Assembly (NCBI GenBank): GCA_021738245.1
Contig: JAIPCJ010000003.1
Span: 1 to 64,000, forward strand
From: Methylotenera sp.
Lineage (GTDB): Bacteria > Pseudomonadota > Gammaproteobacteria > Burkholderiales > Burkholderiaceae_C
Length of the DNA: 64,000 nucleotides
Reading direction: 5' to 3'
The notes under the pieces are model-generated. The model saw only the letters and a program-made list of their open reading frames with translations. It did not search any database and was not told the DNA's origin. Positions 1 to 9,467 of this stretch are shown one piece after another. The position numbers were made by a program, and so were the translations under genes. Positions within the stretch are counted from its first letter, which is position 1. Each line of letters opens with the position of its first letter.

Positions 1-35
1 CGCAGGGCTTGTCCTCGGTCCTCGACGACATGCCC

Positions 36-103
36 TTCGAGTCCTCTCCTGGGCACCAAAAGCAAAAAGGCCAACACTTGCGTGCTGGCCTTTTTGCTTT
101 TTT

Positions 104-126
<23 letters not shown>
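36..126. repeat. Large imperfect palindrome made of two inverted tRNA-Leu 3' ends around a terminator
   Basis: The left arm (36-77) reads the last 23 nt of tRNA-Leu including CCA, then an A-run and a GCAAAAAGGCC stem. The right arm, on the other strand, is the real tRNA-Leu 3' end and its terminator. The arms differ by three extra A residues and one base in the stem. Left of position 36 the sequence no longer matches tRNA (the T-stem 5' strand is missing), so the left copy is only a fragment. It may be an attachment-site scar, an inverted duplication or an assembly artefact. Confidence 0.75.
59..100 (-). terminator. Rho-independent terminator of tRNA-Leu
   Basis: A 15-bp stem (AAAGCAAAAAGGCCA with its complement at 86-100) encloses a small loop that can extend the stem further. 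Read on the minus strand it ends in GGCCTTTTTGCTTTT directly downstream of the tRNA CCA end. The hairpin is near-symmetric and could also act in the plus direction. Confidence 0.75.
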
Positions 127-188
<62 letters not shown>

Positions 189-239
189 AAGGTGCTCAAG
201 ACTTCTGGTGAAGTACTGAGCCGTTTCAGGAAAACCGGG

Positions 240-269
240 ACTATATCATCAAAAACTTGAAGAACACAA
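240..269 (-). promoter_or_regulatory. Candidate sigma-70 promoter for tRNA-Leu
   Basis: On the minus strand TTGTGT (complement of 264-269) and TATAGT (complement of 240-245) are separated by 18 bp, about 50 nt upstream of the tRNA 5' end. The elements straddle the proposed rnr start codon. This was judged by eye only. Confidence 0.4.
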
Positions 270-2605
270 ATTCCTCGCCCGCGGGTGACGGCGCCGGTCT
301 GCTCGGCGAAGTCGAGGGCACGCTGCAAGGCCATCGCGATGGCCATGGCTTCCTGATTCCGGATGACGGCTCGGCCGACGTCTATTTGTCGTCGCAGGAA
401 ACGCATGCCGTCATGCACGGTGACCGCCTGCGCGTGCGCATCGTGCGCTTTGACAAGCGCGGGCGACCCGAGGGGCGCGTGCTGGAGATCCTGGAGCGCA
501 AGAAGCGCCCCCTCATCGGCCGTCTGCTGCTGGAGTCGGGCGTCTGGCTTGTCGCGCCGGAAGACCGCCGCATGGGGCAGGACATCCTCATCCCCAAGAA
601 CGGCATCGCCAACGCCACGGCGGGGCAGGTGGTGGCGGTGGAGTTGACCGAGCCGCCATCGCTGTATTCCAAGCCGGTGGGCCGCGTGGTCGAGGTGCTG
701 GGTGAGATTGACGACCCCGGCATGGAGATCGAGATCGCGGTGCGCAAGTACGACGTGCCGCATCGCTTCAGCGCCGAGACGCTTGCGCAGAGCGCCAAGC
801 TGCCGGAGAAGCTGCGAGCGGCAGACCTCAAACAGCGCATCGACCTGCGCGATGTGCCGCTCGTCACCATCGACGGTGAAGATGCGCGTGACTTCGACGA
901 CGCGGTCTACTGCGAACCCTTCAAGCAGGGGCGCGGCAAGAAAGCGTTCGAGGGCTGGCGGCTGCTGGTCGCCATCGCCGACGTGTCTCACTACGTGAAG
1001 CCGGGCGAGCCGCTGGATGCCGACGCCTACGAGCGAGCCACGTCGGTCTACTTCCCGCGCCGTGTCATCCCGATGCTGCCGGAGAAGCTCTCCAACGGCC
1101 TGTGCTCGCTGAACCCCTACGAAGACCGCCTGAGCATGGTGTGCGACATGCTTGTTGCCACCGATGGCACGGTCACGGCCTACCAGTTCTACCCGGCCGT
1201 GATCTGCTCGCACGCACGGTTCACGTACAACGAGGTCGCGGCCATCCTCGGCAACACGCATGGGCCTGAGGCCGCCAAGCGCCGCGAGTTGGTGCCGCAC
1301 CTGCTGCACCTGCACGAGGTCTACCGCGCGCTGCTGGGCGAGCGGCAGCGCCGAGGCGCGATCGATTTCGAGACCACCGAGACGCAGATCCTCTGCGACG
1401 ACAACGGCCGCATCGAGAAGATCGTGCCGCGCACCCGCAACGATGCGCATCGCTTGATCGAAGAGGCCATGCTTGCCGCCAACACCTGCTCGGCGGATTT
1501 CATCGCGGGTGCCAAGCATCCGTCGCTGTATCGTGTGCACGAGGGCCCGACACCGGAGAAGCGCCAGACCCTGCAGGCCTATTTGCGTTCGCTCGGCATC
1601 GGCATGGGCATCTCCGATGACCCGGCGCCGCGGGAGTTTCAGCAGCTCGCGCAGGCTACCAAGGACCGCCCCGACGCACAGCAGATCCACACCATGCTGC
1701 TGCGCTCCATGCAGCAGGCCATCTACACCGGTACCAACTCCGGCCACTTCGGCCTGGCCTACCCGGCCTACACGCACTTCACGAGCCCGATCCGGCGCTA
1801 CCCCGACCTGCTCGTGCATCGGGTGATCAAGGCGCTGCTGGCGGGCAAGAAGTACACGCTGGATGCGGCCAAGATGAAGGTGCCCCAGGCGCCGAAGCGG
1901 CCCGGGCGCGCAGCACCGCCGAATCCGGCGGAGGCGCGCAATGAGGCCGAGCGCTGGGAGGTCGTCGGGGCGCATTGCAGCGCCAACGAACGCCGTGCAG
2001 ACGAAGCCAGCCGCGACGTCGAAGCCTGGTTGAAGTGCCGCTACATGCGTGACCGCCTGGGTGAGGAGTTCGCAGGCACGGTCAGCGCGGTCACTTCGTT
2101 CGGTCTCTTCGTGCAGCTGGATGCGCTCTACGTCGAAGGCCTGGTGCACATCACCGAGCTGGGCGGCGAGTACTTCAAGTTCGACGATGTTCGCCAGGAG
2201 CTGCGCGGCGAGCGCACGGGCATCCGCTACGCCACCGGCGCGCGCGTGCAGGTGCAGGTCAGCCGCGTCGATCTCGACGGGCGACGCATCGACTTCCGCC
2301 TCGTGCGGGATGCGGACGACACGCGCGTGAGCCGGCGAGGCGCGCCGGCCAAATCAGCGGGCAAGGCGTCTGGCAAGGCGACTCGCAAGGCGGCGGGTCC
2401 GGAAGCCGCCAAGAAGCGCGCCCCGAAGACGGCCGTCGAGGCGCTCGATGAGGTTCGGCAGGCGGATCGCGATGTCAAGAAGAGCCGCAAGGAGGTCATC
2501 GCTTCGCTGCACCCGGTGAAGGCCGCCCAGCAGGCCGCCAAGCGGGCGGCGGGCAAGGCAGCCCGCAAGACGGCAGCCAAGGCCGCGCCGCGCAAGCGCC
2601 GCTGA
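257..2605 (+). CDS. rnr: Ribonuclease R
   Basis: A 3'-5' exoribonuclease of the RNase II/R superfamily that degrades structured RNA, including rRNA and tmRNA-tagged messages. The 782 residues hold N-terminal cold-shock OB folds, then an RNB catalytic domain with the acidic motif GEDARDFDDAVY near residues 206-218 and the signature FTSPIRRYPDLLVHR. An S1 domain near 607-690 (EEFAGTVSAVTSFGLFV) is followed by a long Lys/Ala/Arg-rich tail typical of beta-proteobacterial RNase R. The start is TTG; no ATG fits upstream and no clear Shine-Dalgarno is visible, so the first codons are uncertain. Confidence 0.95.
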   Translation: MKNTNSSPAGDGAGLLGEVEGTLQGHRDGHGFLIPDDGSADVYLSSQETHAVMHGDRLRVRIVRFDKRGRPEGRVLEILERKKRPLIGRLLLESGVWLVAPEDRRMGQDILIPKNGIANATAGQVVAVELTEPPSLYSKPVGRVVEVLGEIDDPGMEIEIAVRKYDVPHRFSAETLAQSAKLPEKLRAADLKQRIDLRDVPLVTIDGEDARDFDDAVYCEPFKQGRGKKAFEGWRLLVAIADVSHYVKPGEPLDADAYERATSVYFPRRVIPMLPEKLSNGLCSLNPYEDRLSMVCDMLVATDGTVTAYQFYPAVICSHARFTYNEVAAILGNTHGPEAAKRRELVPHLLHLHEVYRALLGERQRRGAIDFETTETQILCDDNGRIEKIVPRTRNDAHRLIEEAMLAANTCSADFIAGAKHPSLYRVHEGPTPEKRQTLQAYLRSLGIGMGISDDPAPREFQQLAQATKDRPDAQQIHTMLLRSMQQAIYTGTNSGHFGLAYPAYTHFTSPIRRYPDLLVHRVIKALLAGKKYTLDAAKMKVPQAPKRPGRAAPPNPAEARNEAERWEVVGAHCSANERRADEASRDVEAWLKCRYMRDRLGEEFAGTVSAVTSFGLFVQLDALYVEGLVHITELGGEYFKFDDVRQELRGERTGIRYATGARVQVQVSRVDLDGRRIDFRLVRDADDTRVSRRGAPAKSAGKASGKATRKAAGPEAAKKRAPKTAVEALDEVRQADRDVKKSRKEVIASLHPVKAAQQAAKRAAGKAARKTAAKAAPRKRR

Positions 2606-2623
2606 TTCAGCGGCGAGGGGTGG

Positions 2624-3976
2624 TCAGGGCCAGCGCGTCAGGCGTTCCACGAGATCGCCGGCGCGCAAGACGCCCGACACTTCGCCAGCGCGACCGTGGG
2701 CCTCCACCCCTTGGCAGGCCACGGCATGCGCGGCAGCCTCCGGTTGCTGTGCCCAGAGGCCGCCCAGCCAGCCTGCCAGCACATCGCCGCTGCCTGCGGT
2801 GGCCAGCGCAGGCCCGCCGCTGCCTGACACGGCGGGGCATTCGCCGGGCGACGCCACGATGGTGCCCGAGCCCTTCAACACCACGCTGCAGTGCAGTTGA
2901 TGTGCCAACGCCGTGGCGGCGGCCAGCCGGTCGCGCTGGACACTCGCGACATCGCTGGCTAGCAGCCGTGCAGCCTCCAGCGGATGCGGCGTGAGCAGCG
3001 TGCTCGCCGGTGGGCGTCGGCGCAGGGCCTCCTGCAGATCAGCATCGGGGGCGATGGCGTTCAGGGCGTCCGCGTCGATCACCAGCCGTGGCAGGGTGTG
3101 CAACAGGCCCGGCAGTTCATCGGCAATGCCCGGGCCGGCGCCGCAGCCCACCACGCCCACCGCCTGCGGCAGGCGACTCAGGCGCCCGCGCATCAGCTCG
3201 GGCCGCACAGGGTCGGCCACCTCGTCAGCGGCCAAGTCCAGCAGGTCGACATACACCCGCCCGGCGCCGCAGGCGAGGGCGGCGCGGGCCGCCAGCCGGG
3301 CAGCGCCTTGCATGCCCGGAGCGCCGCCCACCACCAGCACCTCGCCGCGGCTGCCCTTGTGGCTGGTCGGTCGCCGGTCGGGCCGCGCAGGCGCGCCAAG
3401 GAGCAGGGCCGTGGGCGCTTCGTCAGGCGTGATGCCGAGGTCGTCGAACCAGAGCTGACCGACATGGGCGCGCCCCTCGCCCGTCAACAGGCCCGGCTTG
3501 AGCGTCAGCAAGGCCAGGGTGTGATCAGCCCGCACGGCGCAGCCGCCGGCAGCCTGCCCCGTGTCGGCCAGCAGCCCGCTGGGCAGATCGACCGCCAGGA
3601 CGGGGGCGCGGCAGGCCTGCATGGCGGCGATCGTGGCGGCCATGTCTGCCGATGGGGCGCGGTTCAGGCCCAGGCCCAGCAGCGCATCGATCACCAAGGC
3701 GGGCTGCTCGGGCGGCGTGGTGGCGCAATGGGTGGCCCCGCCATGTCGGGCCAGCAGCTGCTCCGCCACGCGCCCGTCGCCGCCGTTGTTGCCCGGTCCG
3801 CATGCGATCCAGATCGGGCCCGGACCGCGCCGGAGGGCCAGCGCCAGCTTGGCCACCGACAGCCCGGCGCGCGCCATCAGGTCGGGTGTGTGGAGGAGGG
3901 CGCGGGCTTCGATGCGCCGGCTTGCAGCGACATCGAAGAGTGGCAGCGGTTGTCGGGTGGGCAGCAGCGGGTGCAT
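2624..3976 (-). CDS. nnr: Bifunctional NAD(P)H-hydrate epimerase / ADP-dependent NAD(P)H-hydrate dehydratase
   Basis: Repairs damaged NAD(P)H hydrates. The N-terminal YjeF_N half shows GPGNNGGDG and the VDLPSGL region. The C-terminal carbohydrate-kinase-like half shows SHKGSRGEVLVVGG, LLTPHPLEAARL, VVLKGSGTIVASP and ATAGSGDVLAGWLGG. At 450 residues it is shorter than the roughly 500-residue E. coli enzyme, mainly in the N-terminal half. It starts 10 bp after the upstream oxidoreductase gene, which suggests co-transcription, and converges with rnr. Confidence 0.93.
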   Translation of the reverse strand: MHPLLPTRQPLPLFDVAASRRIEARALLHTPDLMARAGLSVAKLALALRRGPGPIWIACGPGNNGGDGRVAEQLLARHGGATHCATTPPEQPALVIDALLGLGLNRAPSADMAATIAAMQACRAPVLAVDLPSGLLADTGQAAGGCAVRADHTLALLTLKPGLLTGEGRAHVGQLWFDDLGITPDEAPTALLLGAPARPDRRPTSHKGSRGEVLVVGGAPGMQGAARLAARAALACGAGRVYVDLLDLAADEVADPVRPELMRGRLSRLPQAVGVVGCGAGPGIADELPGLLHTLPRLVIDADALNAIAPDADLQEALRRRPPASTLLTPHPLEAARLLASDVASVQRDRLAAATALAHQLHCSVVLKGSGTIVASPGECPAVSGSGGPALATAGSGDVLAGWLGGLWAQQPEAAAHAVACQGVEAHGRAGEVSGVLRAGDLVERLTRWP

Positions 3977-3986
3977 GCCCCCGAGC

Positions 3987-5246
3987 TTAGGCCAGCCGCT
4001 GCGGGCTGAGCGCGCTCAGCTCCAGCAAGGCGGACTCGCCCATGATTTGGCGGGCCAGTGCCTGCGCCGCGCCGCAGGCCTGCCCCCAGCCGCTGCCGCC
4101 GGGGGACAGGTTCAGCCACAGGCCCGGGCGGCCGCCGGCACCCAGCAGCGGCAGCCCGTCCGGCACCACCGCGCGCCGGCTGCTGCCCTGTTGGACCTGC
4201 TGGTGCAGGACAGAACCAGGGAACCAGTGCTGCAGTCCTCGGTGCAGGGTTTCGAATTCGGCCGTGGTGGGGGCCTGGCGGTGCTGAGGCCGGGTCACGG
4301 CGAGTCCACCGGTCACGCGCACGCGCTGCCCGATGCGCGTGACGGTGAGGCCGCGAGCCGGGTCTGCCCAGGCCGCCTTGGGACCAAGGTCGGGGTGGGC
4401 TTCGAGCAGGCGCAGCGGCGCCGTCACGGTGATCTCCTGCAGCGCCGCCAGCGGCAGACGCTGACCGGCCAGTGCTGCGGCGCCCAGGCCGTTGCACAGC
4501 ACGACGGCATCGAAACGCTCGTCCTGCACGCCTGGCAGCTGCGGTACGGTGTCGCCCGGCTCTCGCTCCGCGCCCCGCGTCGGGGCTTCGGTGGGCGGGG
4601 TGTGGTCGTGGCGCAGGGTCAGGCCGGTGCCGTCGCTGCTCACGGCGCGAACCGTGGAGTGAAAGCGGAAGGTCACGCCCAGGCGGCGCGCCTGCTGCCG
4701 CAGTTGCTGGGCGAACAGGCGCGCATTGCCAGTGCCGCCGTTGACTACGGCCAGCGCGGCTTGCAAGGGTGCTTCGGGGTTGAGGCCGGGTTCGCGTCGC
4801 CGGGCCTCAGTCGCGTCGATCAAGTCGATGCTCAGGCCCAGAGCCTTCCACGCCTCCAGGTGTCCCTCGACCGCGGCGGCCCGCTTGGCGTCAGGCAGCG
4901 CCAGCAGCAGGCCTTGGGTGGCTTCGTCCTCCAGCCCAAGCTCCTGGCGCAGCGCGGCGGTGCGCGCCAGGCTCAGCTGGCTCAGCGCGGCCAGTTGGGC
5001 GCTGGCCTCGCCCGCCTGGCCGCGGGCACGCCAGCGGCGCAGGCGAAACAACAGCGGCGCGGGCGGCAACTCGGCCGGCAGTGCCGGGACGGCTGGCGAG
5101 AGCAGCGCGCTGCTGGCGAAGCTGGCCTGCTCGGCCACGCTGCCGCCGCGTTCGAACACCTGCACCTGCGCACCGAGGGCGGCCAGCTCATAGGCCGTCG
5201 TGACACCGGCAAGCCCGGCGCCAACCACCGCAACCCGGCGGCTCAA
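3987..5246 (-). CDS. FAD-dependent oxidoreductase, DadA/DAO-like
   Basis: A 419-residue flavoprotein. A Rossmann dinucleotide-binding motif opens it (VAVVGAGLAGVTTAYELA, GxGxxG), followed by FASSALLSPAVP, similar to the SFANAGQISP segment of D-amino-acid dehydrogenase DadA. The C-terminal LNLSPGGSGWGQACGAAQALA is the FAD-closing motif of this family. Oxidative deamination of an amino acid is the likely reaction; the substrate cannot be read from sequence. It is the first gene of a two-gene minus-strand unit with nnr, back-to-back with the rpsB leader. Confidence 0.8.
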   Translation of the reverse strand: MSRRVAVVGAGLAGVTTAYELAALGAQVQVFERGGSVAEQASFASSALLSPAVPALPAELPPAPLLFRLRRWRARGQAGEASAQLAALSQLSLARTAALRQELGLEDEATQGLLLALPDAKRAAAVEGHLEAWKALGLSIDLIDATEARRREPGLNPEAPLQAALAVVNGGTGNARLFAQQLRQQARRLGVTFRFHSTVRAVSSDGTGLTLRHDHTPPTEAPTRGAEREPGDTVPQLPGVQDERFDAVVLCNGLGAAALAGQRLPLAALQEITVTAPLRLLEAHPDLGPKAAWADPARGLTVTRIGQRVRVTGGLAVTRPQHRQAPTTAEFETLHRGLQHWFPGSVLHQQVQQGSSRRAVVPDGLPLLGAGGRPGLWLNLSPGGSGWGQACGAAQALARQIMGESALLELSALSPQRLA

Positions 5247-5328
5247 TGCAGCACCTGGCGCGGGGGGGTGAGGCGGGGGCTGGCGTGAACGCGCGGTCGG
5301 CGTCGGCGGGCGAAGCTCATGGCTTGTG

Positions 5329-5334
5329 TATACT
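5329..5334 (+). promoter_or_regulatory. Candidate -10 element for rpsB
   Basis: A TATACT hexamer lies about 255 bp before the rpsB start. No good -35 hexamer is seen at 16-18 bp upstream. It would give a long untranslated leader. Confidence 0.35.
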
Positions 5335-5586
5335 CTGCGGGTTTTGCCGGAGACGGTTCCCGTTTGGGGGCGACTCAGCTGTCAATCCACACCGGGTGGC
5401 AGGCGGCAAAAACGGTTGTGAAGGGCGTGTCGTCAAGGTCCTGTGAAGGTCTGACGCTCACCGTCGCAACAAATCGCAAACCGGCCACCAAAGGTGTTGT
5501 GGTTTGCGGCGAACTCGAAACGATTGTTTCAAGGCGCTGCAACGCAATTCGGGCCGGATTTTAGACCCAACCTTCGGAGAAGACCC
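5335..5586 (+). promoter_or_regulatory. Long rpsB 5' leader with hairpins
   Basis: This gene-free stretch of about 340 bp (from 5247) lies between the divergent oxidoreductase and rpsB. It contains GCAAACC pairing with GGTTTGC around 5477-5508. No convincing ORF is present; the short ORFs at 5246-5446 and 5319-5564 lack coding character. In E. coli the rpsB-tsf mRNA is autoregulated by S2 through its leader; an equivalent role here is inference. The rpsB ribosome site is the GGAGAAG just before the ATG. Confidence 0.4.
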
Positions 5587-6333
5587 ATGTCTGTCACGAT
5601 GCGCGAGATGCTGGAAGCCGGCGTCCATTTCGGCCACCAAACCCGCTTCTGGAATCCCAAGATGGCCCCGTATATCTACGGCCATCGCAACAAGATCCAC
5701 ATCATCAACCTCGAGAAGACGCTGCCCGCGTTCAACGAGGCGATGAAGTTCATTCGCCAACTGTCGGCCAAGCGCGGCACGATCCTGATGATCGGCACCA
5801 AGCGCCAGGCCCGCGAGTTCATCGCTGCTGAAGCCCAGCGCGCCGGCATGCCCTACGTCGACTCGCGTTGGCTGGGCGGCATGATGACCAACTTCAAGAC
5901 GGTCAAGACCTCCCTCAAGAACCTGAAGGACATGCAGGCCCAGGTCGAGGCTGGCACCCAGCCCGCGATCAAGAAGGAAGCCCTGCTGTTCCAGCGCGAC
6001 ATCGCCAAGCTGGAAAAAAACATCGGCGGCATCCAGGACATGACCGCGCTGCCCGACGCCATCTTCGTCATCGACGTCGGCTACCACAAGATTGCCGTGG
6101 CTGAAGCCAAGAAGCTGGGCATTCCCGTCATCGGCGTGGTGGACACCAACCACTCGCCCGAAGGCATCGACTACGTCATCCCCGGCAACGACGACTCCGC
6201 CAAGGCCGTGGCCCTGTACGCCCGCGCGGTGGCTGACGCCGTGCTCGAAGGCAAGGCCAACGCCACCGCCGACGTGCTGGCTGCTGTCGCCCCCGCCGGT
6301 GACGAGTTCGTCGAGGTTTCCGAAGAGGCGTAA
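5587..6333 (+). CDS. rpsB: 30S ribosomal protein S2
   Basis: A component of the small subunit needed for S1 binding and initiation. The 248 residues show family motifs: [20 protein letters not shown] at the N-terminus, [15 protein letters not shown] and the [26 protein letters not shown] region (quoted in part). The ATG at 5587 is chosen over the longer ORF at 5494 because of the GGAGAAG site and the conserved N-terminus. It leads the rpsB-tsf-pyrH-frr run. Confidence 0.98.
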   Translation: MSVTMREMLEAGVHFGHQTRFWNPKMAPYIYGHRNKIHIINLEKTLPAFNEAMKFIRQLSAKRGTILMIGTKRQAREFIAAEAQRAGMPYVDSRWLGGMMTNFKTVKTSLKNLKDMQAQVEAGTQPAIKKEALLFQRDIAKLEKNIGGIQDMTALPDAIFVIDVGYHKIAVAEAKKLGIPVIGVVDTNHSPEGIDYVIPGNDDSAKAVALYARAVADAVLEGKANATADVLAAVAPAGDEFVEVSEEA

Positions 6334-6354
6334 GCCCCTTCGACCCTGCATCTG

Positions 6355-6378
6355 AAAGGGGCCGCGAGGCCCCTTTTG
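6355..6378 (+). terminator. Hairpin terminator/attenuator between rpsB and tsf
   Basis: The stem AAAGGGGCC with GGCCCCTTT encloses loop GCGA and runs into TTTTG. It lies 22 bp after the rpsB stop. It likely sets the rpsB:tsf ratio. Confidence 0.7.
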
Positions 6379-6416
6379 CCAACTGAATCTGGCCAACCGA
6401 TATCTGGAGAAGAGAA

Positions 6417-7310
6417 ATGGCTGCAATCACTGCAAGCATGGTGGGCGAACTGCGTGCCCGCACCGATGCCCCGATGATGGAGTGCAAGAAGGCGCTGACC
6501 GAGGCGGACGGCGACCTGGGCCGGGCAGAAGAGATCCTGCGCGTCAAGCTGGGCAACAAGGCGGGCAAAGCCGCTTCGCGCATCACCGCCGAAGGCGTGG
6601 TGTCGTCGGCCGTCGTGAACGGCAATGGCGCCCTGATCGAAGTCAACTGCGAAACCGACTTCGTCTCGAAGAACGACGCCTTCCTGGCCTTCGTGAACGC
6701 CCTGGCTGGCCTCGTGGCCGAGCACAACCCGGCTGACGTCGCGGCCCTGTCGGCCCTGCCGCTGTCGCAGGAAGGCTTCGGCCCGACGGTGGAAGACGTG
6801 CGCAAGGGCCTCGTCGGCAAGATCGGCGAGAACATGACCATCCGCCGCTTCCAGCGCTACACCGGCACCAAGCTGGCCACCTACCTGCACGGCACCCGCA
6901 TTGGCGTGGTTGTCGAGTTCGAAGGTGACGAAGTCGCTGCCAAGGACGTCGCCATGCACATCGCCGCCATGAAGCCGGCTGCGCTTTCGGGTGCCGATGT
7001 CTCGGCCGAGCTGGTCGAGAAGGAGCGCAAGATCGCCACCGAAAAGGCTGCCGAATCCGGCAAGCCGGCCGACATCGTCGCCAAGATGGTCGAAGGTTCG
7101 GTGCAGAAGTTCCTGAAGGAAGTCGCGCTGCTGGATCAGGTCTTCGTGAAGGCTGCCGACGGCAAGCAGACGGTGGGCGCCTACCTGAAGTCGGTCAACA
7201 CCACGGTCAAGGGCTTCACGCTCTACGTCGTGGGCGAAGGCATCGAAAAGAAGGTCGACGACTTCGCGGCCGAAGTGGCGGCCCAGGTGGCAGCTGCCAA
7301 GGGTCAGTAA
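6417..7310 (+). CDS. tsf: Translation elongation factor Ts
   Basis: The guanine nucleotide exchange factor for EF-Tu. It is 297 residues. The N-terminal UBA-like part has [19 protein letters not shown]. Next is the dimerisation core with the family signature [16 protein letters not shown]. The start ATG is preceded by GGAGAAGAG. It sits between two hairpin terminators, in the conserved rpsB-tsf-pyrH-frr order. Confidence 0.98.
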   Translation: MAAITASMVGELRARTDAPMMECKKALTEADGDLGRAEEILRVKLGNKAGKAASRITAEGVVSSAVVNGNGALIEVNCETDFVSKNDAFLAFVNALAGLVAEHNPADVAALSALPLSQEGFGPTVEDVRKGLVGKIGENMTIRRFQRYTGTKLATYLHGTRIGVVVEFEGDEVAAKDVAMHIAAMKPAALSGADVSAELVEKERKIATEKAAESGKPADIVAKMVEGSVQKFLKEVALLDQVFVKAADGKQTVGAYLKSVNTTVKGFTLYVVGEGIEKKVDDFAAEVAAQVAAAKGQ

Positions 7311-7326
7311 AGACTCTTGCTGATTG

Positions 7327-7351
7327 AAAGGGCGCCAAGTTGGCGCCCTTT
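7327..7351 (+). terminator. Rho-independent terminator after tsf
   Basis: AAAGGGCGCC pairs with GGCGCCCTTT across the short loop AAGTT, 16 bp after the tsf stop. The T-tract is short (TTTAAAC), so partial read-through into pyrH is likely. Confidence 0.7.
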
Positions 7352-7392
7352 AAACTTCCGGCCCCGACAGGCCTTAAAACCCCGAGGACACC

Positions 7393-8103
7393 ATGCCCGC
7401 GTACAAGCGCATCTTGCTCAAACTTTCCGGTGAAGCCCTGATGGGCGACGACGCCTATGGCATCAATCGCGCGACCATCGTGCGCATGGTGCAGGAGGTC
7501 CGCGAAGTGACGCAGATGGGCGTGGAGGTGGCGGTCGTCATCGGCGGCGGCAACATCTTCCGCGGCGTGGCTGGTGGCTCGGTCGGCATGGATCGCGCCA
7601 CGGCCGACTACATGGGCATGCTGGCCACGGTCATGAATTCCCTCGCGCTGGCCGACACCATGCGCCAGGAAGGCATGACGGCCCGCGTCATGTCTGCCAT
7701 CGCCATCGAGCAGGTGGTCGAGCCCTATGTGCGCCCGAAGGCCCTGCAGTACCTCGAAGAGGGCAAGGTGGTGGTGTTCGCCGCGGGCACGGGCAATCCG
7801 TTCTTCACGACCGACACCGCCGCCGCCTTGCGCGGGGCCGAGATCGGCGCAGAGATCGTGTTGAAGGCCACCAAGGTCGACGGCGTCTATACCGCCGACC
7901 CCAAGAAGGACCCCGAGGCCAAGCGCTACGCGCGCATCAGCTTCGACGAGGCCATCACCCGCAACCTGCAGGTCATGGATGGCGCAGCCTTCGCGCTGTG
8001 CCGCGACCAGAAGCTGCCGATCAAGGTGTTCAGCATCTTCAAGGCAGGCGCGCTCAAGCGCGTCGTTCAGGGCGAAGACGAGGGCACGTTGGTCCACGTT
8101 TGA
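7393..8103 (+). CDS. pyrH: Uridylate (UMP) kinase
   Basis: Phosphorylates UMP to UDP in the cytoplasm; an amino-acid-kinase-fold hexamer. The 236 residues start with [17 protein letters not shown] and carry [28 protein letters not shown] and the [16 protein letters not shown] loop. Length and motifs match the bacterial family exactly. It is followed 33 bp later by frr. Confidence 0.98.
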   Translation: MPAYKRILLKLSGEALMGDDAYGINRATIVRMVQEVREVTQMGVEVAVVIGGGNIFRGVAGGSVGMDRATADYMGMLATVMNSLALADTMRQEGMTARVMSAIAIEQVVEPYVRPKALQYLEEGKVVVFAAGTGNPFFTTDTAAALRGAEIGAEIVLKATKVDGVYTADPKKDPEAKRYARISFDEAITRNLQVMDGAAFALCRDQKLPIKVFSIFKAGALKRVVQGEDEGTLVHV

Positions 8104-8136
8104 TCGAAAGACTGATCGAAAGACGAGAGACAGATC

Positions 8137-8697
8137 ATGAGCACCGCAGACATCAAGAAGAACGCTGAAGCCAAGATGGCCAAGTCCGTCGACGCACTCA
8201 AGGGCGAATTGCAGAAGATCCGCACGGGTCGCGCTCACCCGGGCATCCTCGACCAGGTCAGCGTCGACTACTACGGCTCCATGGTGCCCATCAGCCAGGT
8301 GGCCAACGTCACGCTTCTGGATGCCCGCACCATCTCCGTCCAGCCCTGGGAAAAGGGCATGGGTGCCAAGATCGAGAAGGCCATCCGCGAGAGCGACCTG
8401 GGCCTGAACCCCGCCTCGCAGGGCGACCTGATCCGCGTGCCGATGCCGCCGCTGACCGAAGAGCGCCGCCGTGACCTGACCAAGGTCGTGCGCAACGCCG
8501 GCGAAGACGCCAAGGTGGCGGTGCGCAACCTGCGCCGCGACGCCAACGAGCAGGCCAAGAAGCTGCTCAAGGACAAGGAAATCGGTGAAGACGACGAGCG
8601 TCGCAGCCTGGACGAGGTGCAGAAGCTCACCGATCGTGTCATCGCCGAAATCGACAAGCTGATCTCGGCCAAGGAAGCCGAGATCATGGCGGTTTGA
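8137..8697 (+). CDS. frr: Ribosome recycling factor
   Basis: Splits post-termination ribosomes together with EF-G. It is 186 residues, standard length. It shows [20 protein letters not shown] and the [17 protein letters not shown] signature. The ATG follows AGAGACAG. The stop codon overlaps a TTG that could start uppS, suggesting coupling. Confidence 0.98.
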   Translation: MSTADIKKNAEAKMAKSVDALKGELQKIRTGRAHPGILDQVSVDYYGSMVPISQVANVTLLDARTISVQPWEKGMGAKIEKAIRESDLGLNPASQGDLIRVPMPPLTEERRRDLTKVVRNAGEDAKVAVRNLRRDANEQAKKLLKDKEIGEDDERRSLDEVQKLTDRVIAEIDKLISAKEAEIMAV

Positions 8698-8714
8698 ACG
8701 CGCGCCACGACGTG

Positions 8715-9434
8715 ATGCAAGACCGTCCGGCGCCTCCGCGCCACGTCGCCATCGTGATGGATGGCAACGGCCGCTGGGCCAAGAAGCGCTTCCTGCCACG
8801 CTTCTTCGGCCACAAGGCCGGCGTGGACAGCCTCGTCAAGATCGTCCAGGCCTGCATCGACCGCGACATCGAGTACCTCACCGTCTTCGCCTTCTCCAGC
8901 GAGAACTGGAAGCGTCCGAGCGACGAGGTGTCGGGTCTGATGGGGCTGGTGCTGGCCGCGGTCAGTCGCTACCTCGCCAAGATGGGCGCGATGGGCGTGC
9001 GCATCCGCATCGTCGGGGACCGCGATGCGGTGTCTGACAAGCTGCGCAATGCCTGGAACGAGGCGGAGTCCAGCACAGCCCACAACAGCAAGCTCACGCT
9101 CAACGTCGCCTTCAACTACGGGGGGCGCTGGGACATCGTGCAGGCCTGCCGCAAGGCGATCGCGGCCGGCGTGCCGGCCGAGCAGTTGACAGAAGCTCGG
9201 CTGTCCGAATTCATGGCCATGAGCTATGCGCCGGACCCTGACCTGTTCATCCGCACGGGCGGTGAAGTGCGCATCAGCAACTTCCTGCTGTGGCAGGCGG
9301 CGTACACCGAGTTTGTGTTTTCCGACTGCCTGTGGCCCGAGTTCGGCGAGCGCGAGCTCGACGCGGCCATCGCGGCCTTCCATGAGCGCGACCGCCGGTT
9401 CGGCGGCGTCAAGGAAGCGCCCATCGCGGCCTGA
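8715..9434 (+). CDS. uppS: Isoprenyl transferase (undecaprenyl diphosphate synthase)
   Basis: Makes the C55 lipid carrier for peptidoglycan and LPS by cis-prenyl additions. The catalytic motif HVAIVMDGNGRWAKKR lies near the N-terminus. TVFAFSSENWKRP and IRTGGEVRISNFLLWQ are further family signatures. The ATG at 8715 is preferred; the ORF can start at TTG 8694, which overlaps the frr stop (TTGA), or at GTG 8712. No strong Shine-Dalgarno resolves this. Confidence 0.95.
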   Translation: MQDRPAPPRHVAIVMDGNGRWAKKRFLPRFFGHKAGVDSLVKIVQACIDRDIEYLTVFAFSSENWKRPSDEVSGLMGLVLAAVSRYLAKMGAMGVRIRIVGDRDAVSDKLRNAWNEAESSTAHNSKLTLNVAFNYGGRWDIVQACRKAIAAGVPAEQLTEARLSEFMAMSYAPDPDLFIRTGGEVRISNFLLWQAAYTEFVFSDCLWPEFGERELDAAIAAFHERDRRFGGVKEAPIAA

Positions 9435-9467
9435 GCCGCGCCCTGATCCGCGTCCAGTGCCCGCGCC

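Noticed and set aside
5246-5564. Short plus-strand ORFs in the rpsB leader
   Set aside because: No ribosome site, low-complexity product; they lie within an apparent untranslated leader.
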